Part shown: one piece after another, positions 12,440-22,799 of the stretch
How the letters are laid out: every line of letters begins with the position of its first letter
Numbering within the stretch: position 1 is the stretch's first letter
NCBI GenBank assembly: GCA_012845835.1
Contig: JABAKD010000005.1
Coordinates: 3,197,075 to 3,261,074 of the forward strand
Source of the DNA: Undaria pinnatifida
Lineage: Eukaryota; Sar; Phaeophyceae; Laminariales; Alariaceae
DNA length: 64,000 bases
Direction of reading: 5' to 3'
The notes under the pieces: model-generated
Told to the model about the DNA's origin: nothing
The model's input: the letters and a program-made list of their open reading frames with translations, nothing else
Database searches by the model: none
Program-made: the position numbers and the translations under genes

Positions 12440-13750
12440 TCTTGCTGCAACCGTCACATTCGTCCCCTTTAAGGGTTTGTAGTTTCCGCGCACATATTGA
12501 AATGCTCGCCCCCCCCCCCCCCCCCCCCCGATCCCTCTTGTTCAAACGCCCCACCTGAAATCAAAATCTGCCAGAGTAGTAAACACTACCAGCCAGCTGA
12601 TATAATCTCATTATCCATCTAGCCATCCATGCCGTAGCTCCAACTCAACTCCGCCCTCCGCCCCCCCTCCCCTTTTGTTCCCTGCCCAGTTAGTTCAAAC
12701 GCCCCACTTACAATCGAAATCAGCCAGAGTAATAAACACTTCTAAGCAATTGATATAACGTCATTATCTTTCTAGCCATCCATGACGTAGCTTTCATTCA
12801 TCCCCCCTCCTCCCCCCCTCCAACGCCCCCTCCTTCCCCACACCCCGCACGATCGCCTAGACCCAGCACCGCGCGTATAGCAAGCCCCTACATATATATA
12901 TGATTAATACGCGCGATCGGAGGATCACACACAATGTTGCGAAGATCAGTGTCGACCAAATTCTTTATCTCATAGCTGGAGTGTATTTTAATATTATATG
13001 TGCCCTAAACCTCTTGAACCCCCCCACCCCCCCCCCTTTTTTTTTTTCCTCGCTTTCTCTTGCTTAAAGGCCCCAGACCTAATATCGAAATCCGCCACAG
13101 TAATAAACACTTCCACGCCCTGGATATCGCCTCTTTACCGTTTTAGAGCCGTCCATGCCGCTGCTGCAATTCCCACCCACCCCCGCCCCCAACGCCCCCT
13201 CCTTCCCCACCACCCGCACCATCGCCTGGACCTAGCACCACGCGTATAGCAAACCCCTACATCTATGCCACCTAAAGTCCTCCCCCCCCGCCCCCCGCCC
13301 CCCCCGGCACACCCCCCCCCCCTCCCCCACAAGAAGGATTTATAGTTTCCACGCACAAATTGACCTGCCCCACCCGTCCCCTCCCCCCCCTCCCCCCATC
13401 CCGCCCCCCTTTTGATCAAAACCAGGCCCGCACGTCCTTCAAAACTCCGCCCTCCCCTCACCGGTTATTCAACTTGCAGTATTCACTTGATAAACTGATG
13501 CATTTCCTTCTACATACAACTGTCAGATTCTATCCCCCTCAGAAACGGGTTTTATAATTTCCGCGCACAGACTGCCTAACATCACCCTGTTGACCCTGAT
13601 AGCTACACTGTAGTTGCAAGGGGAGTCCCCGACCTATATCCTTAATGAGGGCACACAACCCGTAATACGCGCGATCGGAGTATCACACACAGCTTGCAAA
13701 GATGAGTTTCGACAAAATATTCGATCTCACAGCTGGAGTGTATTTTAATT
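12440..13750. repeat. Segmental duplication, right copy
   Basis: Counterpart of 10140-11570, in the same orientation. It contains an extra partial R1 tail at 12905-12990 and a full R1 at 13440-13750. Confidence 0.85.
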
Positions 13751-14001
13751 TGTAAAATAATAATCATGGATTTCTCGTCCTCCCGACCGTTTCATTGTTT
13801 TTCCCGTTTAAATACAAACTCTCTCCACACTCGCTCCACACCTCATATTATAATACTTGCAACACTATGAACTGATTTAACACCACACCGTACCCCTTGG
13901 CAGTGTTGGCAGTAATTTGTCACTTCTACGGTCCCTCTCCGCTTCGTTTGCTACTCTCCGCTTCGTTTGCTACCTGTCTTACGGACATGCGCGCAGCCGC
14001 A

Positions 14002-14019
14002 GGCGGGCGTCAGCCCGCC
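14002..14019. other. Perfect 7-bp hairpin, GTCA loop
   Basis: GGCGGGC, four-base loop, GCCCGCC. It stands just upstream of the hairpin array at 14.3-14.7 kb. Confidence 0.7.
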
Positions 14020-14074
14020 GTGGCGAAGCCCTCCTGGTATATCATACCTACCTGGTAGAAGTTTTGGAAATGAG

Positions 14075-14165
14075 ATCGGAGTATCACACACAGCTAGCAA
14101 AGATGAATTTTGACAAAATCTTCGATCTCACAGCAGCAGCAGCTGGAGTGTATTTTCATTTTTCA
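14075..14165 (+). repeat. Element R1, right-end fragment
   Basis: Contains GAGATCGGAGTATCACACAC, GCAAAGATGAATTTTGAC and ATCTTCGATCTCACAG, then an expanded CAG run before CTGGAGTGTATTTTC. Confidence 0.8.
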
Positions 14166-14214
14166 TAAAATGAGGTAGGTACCTGGTAACGCGCCGTTGC
14201 CACGGGAACCGAAA

Positions 14215-14800
14215 GAATGATTGAGTTAAATTGATGCACGACACCTACGTACGTATGAAATACGTAAAAAAATGTGGTAAAAAAGTTTGATGACGATTTT
14301 TTTTGTAGAGAACCCCGCGAGAAAGAAAATCGTTACGCGAAGTTGGGCGAGGGGCGCCTCGCCGAGGGTTAATTCCCTCGAATCAAAGCGCACCCCACTT
14401 TTCCCGAGAACCAACGCCCGAATGGGTAGAGGGTGGACCGTAACTGGACCAAGTTCGGCGGAAGGCCATCTCCCATGGCCAGGGGTTTTGTTAGTGGGTG
14501 AGCTTGCGCAAGTCCCACACAACCCGGAAAGATGACATTCCGGGTGGCTATCTCCACCGAAACTGACCCTCAGGGGACAGGCCGGGTCGACATACACACG
14601 CATCCGTATACAACGGCAGCTTGCGCTGCCGGGGTTGTAACGAAGAACACTGATAGGGACAGCTTACGCTATACCTACATTGGGACCCGAAGGGTGCGCC
14701 AGCTGGCGTTGGGCTGCGAAAGCAACTGAATTAAATCGACACACGACGCGTATGAAAATACGTGGAAGTGTGGTGAGCTAAAGCTTTATTTTTCCCCATC
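14215..14800. other. Hairpin-array element flanked by direct repeats
   Basis: Between about 14346 and 14708 there are at least seven short, mostly perfect inverted repeats in succession: 14346-14363 (7-bp stem), 14364-14379 (5 bp), 14464-14480 (6 bp), 14494-14518 (5-bp outer stem around CTTGCGCAAG), 14522-14545 (8 bp), 14609-14639 (TACAAC then GGCAGC stems) and 14697-14708 (palindrome). The block is flanked by about 60-bp imperfect direct repeats (14222-14282 and 14725-14780, both with TTAAAT.GA and CGTATGAAA.TACGT). Several stems share a GCTTGCGC/GCTTACGC apex. It could be a structured RNA, a hairpin-type mobile element or an organelle insertion. Confidence 0.6.
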
Positions 14801-15341
14801 CGCCGGAGGATAAAAAAATAAAAAATAAAAAAAAGAACTGCTCCCACGTTTGTTTGTGCTGTGTGGCCACAAATTACTTGGAATTAGAGTAGAACACTTG
14901 TATGCGGTTCTAAAAAGTAACGGTTTTCGTGTTGGTCACTTGGACCGTGGCCACCGTGGCAGGTTTCTACCCTCTACCAAGGCTTGGGCTCGTGTTACCA
15001 CGGCTGATCGTTCATTGTTCGTGGCCTACTTGGGCCCACTCGGATGCGAATCAAGCCGGGGGAGGAGGAGCGACGAACCGTAAAAAGTCGTTCCTTTTCT
15101 GGTCGAAACCGAAAACGGTCGGGCGTCGCGTCGCCGCGTCAGAAAAAATTAAGAGTTTCCACAAATGAGGCATAATGAGGCGGGGTTGATACTATTTTAT
15201 GAATAAGCATCCCCGCTTCGAGTCACCACCGTCATTTCGCGTGCGCAGCCGGTCAATAATCAGTCTCTGCTATCGAGACCGTGCTAGATCAAGAGCGGGA
15301 GGTGCAAGTATTTCCCCCCGACAAACAGCCTAAGTGGAATC

Positions 15342-15456
15342 ATGGTGCCGACTGGTCGCGTGCTCTCGGGGTTGGTGGTGGTATGCGCATGCTTGGCGCA
15401 ACCTGCTGACGCGTTTTTCACGGGCGCTGGGCTGCCGGTGGCGAGCCGAGCAGGAG
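15342..15456 (+). CDS. Exon 1 of the plastid-targeted protein gene
   Basis: ATG to donor GTATGT. Encodes the signal peptide and the start of the transit peptide (FFTGAGLPVASRAG). Ends in phase 1. Confidence 0.8.
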
Positions 15457-18400
15457 GTATGTCATGTCATGCTTAGCGACGTAGTTTGAGCTTACCCTAG
15501 TTAGCTATAGGCGCGGAGGCTCGAGGTGGCACGTGCCCTAGACTGTCCTCCCGTGCTTGGCCTGAGTCGAAGCCGGGCGAGCGGTACGCGTAGCCTGCTT
15601 GGGGTTGTTTGCATCGCTGTGTGGTTCAAGTTGTGTGAGCGTGTTTTCCCCGAATGGGAGGTGTCCCGCGCAGCCCTCGAGCGCACGAGGTCGCACCACG
15701 CGTGTTGTAGCTAGGAGGATCCTGGCGTGGCCTGGCCGTAGGGTTGGTAGCGAGGAAGATAAAGCTCTGGGTAGGGGGGCACTCTGTTTTTTCAGGCTGA
15801 GTTGTTGGCCGTGCTGTTTGCTCGCGCGGTGCCGCAGGCGGGGTTCATGATGTACATGGACTAGTTTTTGGCTGTTACTCGTTTCACTCGTTGGTTGTGT
15901 GGTTTTCGCTTGAGGGAAAGTTGGAAACGTGTTCATCCGTGTTTATAAGTAGTTTAGTGTTTGTGCACAGCAGAGCAGTACAACCTCCACTGCTGTATCA
16001 TGTGTCATGAACGGTGGGTGTTGCTGAGCTCGCCGGTGGATTGCAGGCATTACCCTCGTACTCACGCGTACCAGTATGTTTTATGCGGCAACAGCAGTAG
16101 TTGCGGTGAGTGTTAGTGGCTGTACGTAGGTTTTTGCGCTCTACCTTGTATTTTACCTGGTAGTATTTTGCAACAGATCGCAGTAGTGTCCGGTTGTTTT
16201 GTCGAATACGTCTACTCGTACTCCTGGTAATTGTGTGGAATGCCAGGGGTAGAGCGCCCTGGGTAGCTGTCTGCTCATGGTTCATGGTGTCTTTACTTGT
16301 ACTCGTACTCGTACTCGCACTCGTACTCTACTCGTCATCTCTCTGCTAGCTCGCTGCTTGGACGCAAGGCAGACAATCTAATTTATAATTTTCTATAGAA
16401 TAGTAAAGAACAGTAAGAGGAAGGCGACGAGGATGATCCCGTAGGACAATCACTGCTGTGTCGCTTATATTCTCGCCCACGATAATGGCGTTGACGTGAC
16501 ACACTACAGCAGTATATCGGCCATCAGACGGCTATGACATGGTTTGTTTCACGTTGGCAATGGCATGGTTTCACACCTAATCTATAGACTATAAATCTAC
16601 GTATCCCACTCGATTACGTTAGCCCACCCTGAATAGTCGCGGATGCAGATCACACGACCACTAAAAATGTCAACAAAACATGCAGAAGTTGGAAAGTGGA
16701 TCGAAGACGCGGCCATTCGAAACGAGCGAAAAAGAGGCTGTATATCCCCCCACACCTCGTACTGAGGCTAAGACGCCTTATTGCAAGAGTTACAAGCCTG
16801 TATTGAAGACCACAAACGTGGGAGCTTGTCTCATTTTTTTTTTGTTTTCGGTTAGCCTCTCAGGGTTGTTACACGCTATCGACCTCATGTTTCCGACTTA
16901 CAGTACCCAACTACGGCTTTTTCTTCTTGTTTTATCTGTTCCCTTCCTGCTTTCTTCCTGGAAATAGACACTTCCAGCTCTACTTTGAGCTGCATGAGTG
17001 TCTTCTCACCGCCCATTTGTCCGAAGGGGCTGAAGACGAAACTCTCCCCCAACGGGAACGGACCCTTCATGTTCGCTCTGACGCAACCGTTCCGGTTAAA
17101 GGAGAGCTTTGGCTCCAGCGTGGTTGCGTCGGTTGGACTTTGAAGGATCCATCCCAGTTGAGGGAGACAAGGGTTCGTTAAAGCTTAAGGAGAGCTTCGT
17201 TGATATACCCTCCCACGTTGACGGAGAGCTTCGTCTTTCAGCACGGTGGCGTCGGTGCCCTTTCTCACGCGTTGACGGATGGACTCCTAGTTACTGTGGC
17301 CAAAGCCCACAAAGTTTCGTTTTTTAGACAAGTGTTGCCGGGGTTAGACTGACCGGGCTGATCAGGCCATCCTGAAGATATTCGTACATTTTATAGTCCA
17401 TTCGTTATGCAAGCCAGCGAAGGGACTGCGCCAGCGAAGGGACCACTGGTGGTCCTGCTGATGTGGTGATGTATTGATGCACAACGCACGCATTTGGAGC
17501 ATGTTTTCCCGGACTCCCTCGCGCTCGGCGGTGCAAGGCAGCGCTACTTCTTGCGCCGCTGCATATGCTACTAATTGCCAGCTGCTAATTCTGTTAACCC
17601 TTTTGAGGCCCGTTCATATCGACCAATAACACGAAATTTGCGATATTATCAAATCGATATTATCAAACGTCCAAGAGCCGGCAGCAGTACTGTTGTACTA
17701 TTAATCGTACCAGAAGGCGGTGCGGGTGTCGTAGACGAGCTCCTACCGTTGCGCTTTCAACACACTGGTGATTACACTGGTGAACACACAAGTGGAACAC
17801 CCTCTACCCGGCATCCCGGGCTGCCTCGTATCTCGTATTCTGGAATCATCGTTAATTTATTTTCATCGACTATTTCCTCTCAAGTCTCAAAGGGGTTAAT
17901 GGCTATTACGACGGCAAGTTTGCTGCTGCTGCTCTGCTTGTTACGATTGTGCTGATTTTGCTGCCGCTTAAAGAGCTACTGCTCATGATGCTGCGTATAC
18001 TGCTGCCGCTGCTGTTGTTGCTCGTCGCTTCTCCCCTTGCTAATTCTGTTTCTCGTAGTTTCTGTTGCTGCTGCTTCTTACGCTTACGCTGCTGTTCCTT
18101 TCGCCGTCGCCTCAAGATATTTCCCTGACTTTCTGTACGACGTTTTTGTTTTTTGCACCGGTGGATTCTGTACATCGATTTCGCCGAGACAGTGACGCGA
18201 GGCGGATGCGGAGCTTTGGCGATGTCGAAGCACCGGCAGAACAAGGGAGCCAAGAAGCACGTCAAGAACAGGCCGCGCAAGGTGGGCAACCCTTTACCGA
18301 TACTTTCGCAATCTGTGTTGCCGTAGAATTGGGTGTAGAAGAGGTAGCTGAATACCTTCGGGTAAGAATTGAGTGGAAAGGCAAGACAACAAATTGTGAG

Positions 18401-19904
18401 CACGAAGGGTTTCTCTCGATTTTGTCTTCTAACCCCGGTTCCGCGACTAAATAACCTGTGTCAGAGACCTCGAGAGCTGCTCTATTCTTATCAAGGACAA
18501 CCCCTTAAGAGTGCGCCAGTAGGAATCCGGCACGTAGGGGTAAGGTTAGATCTGGATGTTACTGAATTAGCTTTAAGTAAAAGACGCCTTCGGCAACTAT
18601 CAAACCTCTCTCCCAAGCACCATGGTGTTCGCTTGGGATTGATTAGAGAGTTGAAGTCATGCTGGACGCTCATTCCTTGGAAGCAACAGAACCAGCTAAA
18701 AATAAAAATCGACCCGCCTAAGAAGCTGTATATACGTGTTGTCAGGCGTCTCGAATTGCTGCCGGAGCTTGCTCGTGAACGTGGTACAACGAAAAGAGGT
18801 CTGATAAGCTGTCCCCAAGGCATCGACTCTTATCAATGAGTGGTGTTTTTTTTTGGGGGGGGGCTTTTGTCTTCCTGGCTCACACATCAGACCAGTCTAT
18901 CCCTGTTTGTCGCAATCAACCAAAACGGTGGTTTGGGGCCACCGCGAAGTCTGTGTTATGCCCAACTGCGCAGATGGGGGGTCGATCTTCACGCGCCGCT
19001 TTGAATCAGGCATGGATATGTGTTTCGCATCAAACGTAAAGAAAAAGTACTTTTTGAAAATATGCACAAACCGAGTCTTGTTTTCGTCGTTCCCGTTGTT
19101 GTTTTTTGTCGTTCACGTCGAACAGTGTGCATTGTGATGCTGCACCAAATGCGCCGCGTCCTGTGTCCGCCGTCGTCGTCGCCTTTGCTCTCGTTGCCAT
19201 GCATAGCCGACCAGATATCTGGCTAATGTTTTGTTCGAAAATGCGAATTATCTTGTTTATGTTGTCGTTATCGTTGTTGTCGGCAGCGTATCGCCCATGT
19301 ACACAGACCCTTCCGTCGGACATCAACAGCGTGCCGACGTTTGTAGTCGATCGAGGTCGTCGTTCGTACCAACAGACACCCCCCCGGCATTTCTCTGTTA
19401 CTCCCCCGTCGTTTTTGTGGACTAATTTGTTCGAAAATCAAAGAGAGAAGATACTCCACATTTAAAGACAAATTAGCGCGCCGTGCCGTGTTTTTTTTTT
19501 TTCGGTTGTCCACTTGTAGTTATTGTCGTCTGCCGTCCACAGTCGAGCCCGCGAGCTAAGGATTTAAGCGATGTAGTATGTTATTTTAAACATGTGAAGA
19601 AATAATTAAGATACTTGGGCTGCTTGTACATCGCTTTCTTTTTAACGCGCCGTGTCCTGTTTTTTTTTTTCTTCGTTGTCGTTTTTGTCGTGCTTGTCAT
19701 CGTGCGCAGTCTCGCCCTTCGGACATCAACCGCGCGCCGACGTTGTACTCGATCGAGGTCTCCACCAACGGCAACTTCCCCGGCGCGCCCCCCGTCTGGG
19801 AGCTGGACGAAGAGCCAGCGGAGGGCATCGACACCAAGGCGTCTGTAATTGAGGCTCTGGCGACGGCCAAGTACGCAGCCGAGGCTGAGGCGGTCCCCGC
19901 TTAG
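15342..19904 (+). CDS. Plastid-targeted small basic protein, three exons
   Basis: Joined exons 15342-15456, 18193-18281 and 19710-19904 give one frame of 133 codons including the TAG stop. Junctions are GT-AG (donors GTATGT and GTGGGC; acceptors GAGACAG and GTGCGCAG) and phases match (1, then 0). Residues 1-24 form a signal peptide with a hydrophobic run LVVVCACLA, ending PADA with FFTG next. That is the Ala/Phe junction typical of stramenopile plastid preproteins. The mature core is strongly basic (MSKHRQNKGAKKH..NRPRK), followed by SRPSDINRAPTLYSIEV and an acidic, Ala-rich C-terminus. Location in the plastid is inferred. The basic core and length would suit a small plastid ribosomal protein, but I do not recognise the family. 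Intron 1 (2.7 kb) holds a TTAA inverted-repeat element. Copies of exon 3 edges lie on both sides of exon 3. Confidence 0.8.
16900..17200 (-). other. Uncertain open frame inside intron 1
   Basis: An open minus-strand frame includes DATTLEPKLSF and FSPFGQMGGEKT. No family is recognised and no splice partner is seen. Related AGCTCTCC-type motifs repeat at about 17108 and 17226. Low confidence as a gene. Confidence 0.15.
17594..17899. mobile_element. TTAA-flanked inverted-repeat element, 306 bp
   Basis: Left end TTAACCCTTTTGAGG, right end CTCAAAGGGGTTAA. These are inverted repeats with one mismatch or indel and TTAA at both extremes. It shares its ends with the shorter TTAA family but not its core. 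It lies in intron 1 of the plastid-protein gene. Confidence 0.6.
18193..18281 (+). CDS. Exon 2 of the plastid-targeted protein gene
   Basis: Starts after GCCGAGACAG, completes the split codon, and encodes TRGGCGALA then the basic block through RPRK. Ends at donor GTGGGC in phase 0. Confidence 0.75.
18282..19709 (+). other. Intron 2 with copies of the exon 3 acceptor region
   Basis: The 3' part of the intron repeats the acceptor neighbourhood. At about 19250-19390, TGTCGTT, CCTTCCGTCGGACATCAAC, GCGTGCCGACGTT and CGATCGAGGTCGTC mirror the true exon 3 start. At about 19480-19560, a GCCGTG/T-tract/TTGTCGTCTGCCGTCCACAG stretch gives a second decayed copy. An open frame at 18369-18839 has no recognisable domain. 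Confidence 0.65.
19710..19904 (+). CDS. Exon 3 (terminal) of the plastid-targeted protein gene
   Basis: Starts TCTCGCCC after GTGCGCAG and runs 64 codons to TAG. Encodes SRPSDINRAPTLYS, PPVWELDEEPAEG and an Ala-rich tail. Confidence 0.8.
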   Translation, partial: SRPSDINRAPTLYSIEVSTNGNFPGAPPVWELDEEPAEGIDTKASVIEALATAKYAAEAEAVPA

Positions 19905-20400
19905 AGTTGTTAGGTTTCCACTTATCTGGGTGCGTTTCTGGGGAGGGCGGGGGGGGATGGAGGGCGTGGGCATATCGACGCCAAGTCGTCAATAATTGAG
20001 GCCCTGTTGACAGCGAAGTTCGCGGCTGAGGCCGCGGCGGTCGTCCCCTGGATTTTTCCGGTTTCCACGTAATTGGATGCGTTTTCGAGGGGGGGGGGTC
20101 ATATCAATACCAAGGCGTCTATGATCTGAGGCCCTGGTGACAGCTCAATTACGCGGCTGAGGCTGAGACGGTCCTCTCCTAAATTTGGTGGGTGTCCACC
20201 CACTAGGACGCGTTTTTGAGGAATGGGGGCGGCTGAGGCGGTCCCTGCCTGGAAATACTGGGTTTTCGCCTACAGTACGTGGATGCGTCTCCGGGGAGGG
20301 AGGGGGAAGGGGGGGTTGTTCTCACCTATGACTGGTTTTCCCCCTCGTAGATGCGTTTTCGATGGGAGGTCGGGGGAGGGGCGCTTTTGAGCCCGAGTCG
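19905..20400 (+). repeat. Tandem decayed copies of exon 3's 3' end plus 3' flank
   Basis: The unit, roughly 120-130 bp, contains ATCGACACCAAGGCGTCT, ATTGAGGC.CTGG.GACAGC, GCGGCTGAGGC, GCGGTCC.C, then TTTCCAC and GGATGCGTTT. Copies begin at about 19972, 20104 and 20228, the last lacking the leading block, with a remnant at 20330-20370. Frames and the stop are not maintained, so these are not coding. Confidence 0.8.
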
Positions 20401-21020
20401 ATTGTTCCTTGAAATGGCTTAAGCTTGTGGCAGTGGACTTGTCAACGTTGTCGGTGCATCCGGAGCATTACGGCTCGTTGACGGAGGCTGTATTGTGCTG
20501 TGGATGTGCTAGGGTACGGAGGGGGTGAGGGACGGGGCGGGCGGTTCTGTCGTTCAGTTTGTGTTCGACACGAAATAGGGACGTACATGGGGATGCGATC
20601 GATCCCGGAAGGGTCTGAATGAACCATTTCTTCGCTGGACTGGGCTATTAATTGCCGGGTGTTTGTTCCCAGGATAGGTTGGAGTAAACCGTTTTCCTCC
20701 CTGGGTTGGCCTCGAACCATCCGGTGCATCCTCGCCGACGAGCCTGTCTAGTGTGATGCTGGTGCGCTGTCTTCCGCAGCTCCGCTTACCCGCCTCCTTA
20801 AAGCTCCTTGCACTGCCAACAGTAGCTCTCTTGCCAGCCAGTTTTTTTTTGTACGTGGCTGCTGCTTGGGTCTCTCGCTGGTTCAAGCGCATGCGTTCAC
20901 CCGTTTATATATTTTGTCGACCCACCTCCTGTTTTTTTCTTCTGTTCTATCGAACAACCCACAACCCTTTGCGCTTGGCGACTTCCTGTCATTCGGCTCG
21001 CCCCCCCCGCGCGCACGGGG
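20400..21020. other. No recognisable gene
   Basis: No conserved motif on either strand. The minus-strand frames (20442-20892) lack any family signature. Confidence 0.5.
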
Positions 21021-21039
21021 TGTGGGGGCAGTATACTCA

Positions 21040-21165
21040 TCGTGCATGGCTGTAGCAGTAGGCTACTGTGTGGGTTGACCACGTCCCTACAGTACTGGGA
21101 CGGAGCACGTCGGATTTTCGCCGCTTGAGAAGAAATTGCCTGCACCAAGCGCGAAAGGGGGGGGG
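21040..21165. repeat. Partial copy of the GAGCACGTCGG dispersed family
   Basis: GCATGGCTGTAG, CTGGGACGGAGCACGTCGGA, TTTTCGCCG and TGCACCAAGCGCGAA occur in the order seen at 6230-6290 and 38330-38430. Confidence 0.65.
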
Positions 21166-21417
21166 CGGGGGAGTGGTTGCCTTGTCTTGCTGGCCTTGCC
21201 ACAACGCAGTAATATCGAACACAGAAATATTCCTTTTTTTCCCACCGATTTTGGGAGTGCTGGAAAGTGTCTTCACCATCTTGTCACATCAACGATGGCA
21301 CGCGAGAAGCTCAACCGGAGAACACCGTTGATATGATAATACTATCCAGTACCTTATCAGTGGTTTCGTGAAAAAAACTCTAGTTTACTGCGTGCTTCGT
21401 GGCGGCAACTCAACCTT

Positions 21418-21443
21418 TGTCCGTCCGTCCGTCCGTCCGTCCG
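21418..21443. repeat. (GTCC)n microsatellite
   Basis: Six tandem GTCC units; a shorter relative occurs at 39490-39512. Confidence 0.9.
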
Positions 21444-21558
21444 ATCCAATTACTGGAGTATACACTGCCCAATACCTTCTCAAATGACTTCAAGACGCAC
21501 GTAAGCTACACGGCCAGCATCAAACCAACCGAAACAGCGGAAGACACATCATGCTGCG

Positions 21559-22260
21559 ATGGAGGTATGCACAGCATTTTTTCTCTGCAAGGGTGTTGGA
21601 ATCACGAATAATACCTGGCCCAGCAGCTGCCGGTCGGCTACTGGCAACAGCACGACTGATCGCGTGTTCTACCAGTCTGCCAGCACCGTCCCCGTGCTGT
21701 ATCCACTTGGTGTAGCCACTGGCACGACCAAAACTTCCAGAGCTGCTGCAATCAACGCCAATTCTTCAACACACAGAGTTACGAACCCAAACGCCTCCGA
21801 AGTTTTCTTTCTCGCAACAAAAAAGCCAGATAATTATTGGTTCGGTTCCCGACCTCTAATAATCTTCTCCTTTTTGATCCTGCACTCAAAAGGTTGTTGG
21901 CTTGAGGAGCTGGCCCTATGCCTCGGCCGAAAACAGTTTATGAAATGAACTGAGCGTGCATCAACCCGGTAGACAAATCCATGGTCTAGAGGTACAAGGC
22001 TGCGACAGAGGTGTGGAGCCTTACTACGGTAGCCCCCCCAACTTTTCTTTGGCGAAATCGCCGGTTTGGAAGCCAGCCCACGGCCGTATCTCCTGAAATA
22101 CGGTGCCCTTTGCCACCCCGACGTCGTCATCGGCCGATAGTAGTCCTTCGCGAACTAGAAAGTATGTGAAGATACACTTTTCATGGCATCCTTCCTCGTA
22201 TCGAGCAGCCACGAAACGCTCGTTGTTGAAGAAAATCACTGGTTTTATTTGGGGATGGGC
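21559..22260. other. Uncertain frames, no identified gene
   Basis: A plus frame (21559-21948, Ser/Thr rich) and a minus frame (22024-22239, containing FNNERFVAARYEEG) look protein-like, but I do not recognise either and see no splice support. Confidence 0.15.
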
Positions 22261-22318
22261 TATCGTAGAATCAGTCGTGCCACCATTTTTTTTCCTGGGG
22301 TTCCTCGCTCTTAAGAGA

Positions 22319-22402
22319 TTAACGCCTTTACGACTGGAAAACCCTTTTTTACAAAATTGCTTGGATTTAGTGTAGGGGGTTCGGGGGCTCCAAAGGGGTT
22401 AA
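22319..22402 (+). mobile_element. TTAA-flanked mini inverted-repeat element
   Basis: TTAACGCCTTTACGAC at the left, CCAAAGGGGTTAA at the right; core GCTTGGATTTAGTGTAGGG. Same family as 7876 and 46928. Confidence 0.8.
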
Positions 22403-22692
22403 GAACCCCCCCTAAAAAACTGATTTGGCAAAGAAAAAGAAAACTGCTGACGTACCGGGGATTACCAATCTCATGGCCTAGGTATTCAACCATAACCATC
22501 GTGCATAAATGAAAAAATGGCGTATTATTTATTTATTTTCCGACGATTTTGGGTCAAGGAGCCCTGCCATTCAGAAAAAAACACACTTCTGACAAAAAGT
22601 GCTATAATACCTCTAGGCTATATCGTATAATAGTACGCGTCCACGAAAAAAAAGATGTTGCAAACAAAGAGTGACATTCCGACAACGTTGGG

Positions 22693-22795
22693 TTAACGCG
22701 TTTACAGCTGGAAACCCGTCTTTGGGACAACATTACTTGGATTTAGTATAGGGAAGGGTTTTGGGGCTCTAAAGCCCCCCCCCCCCCCCCCCCCG
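22693..22795 (+). mobile_element. TTAA mini-element with its right end replaced by a C-tract
   Basis: Begins TTAACGCGTTTACAGCTGG and carries the core ACTTGGATTTAGTATAGGG. After GGGGCTCTAAAG the expected GGGTTAA is lost to a run of about 20 C. Confidence 0.75.
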
Positions 22796-22799
22796 TCAT

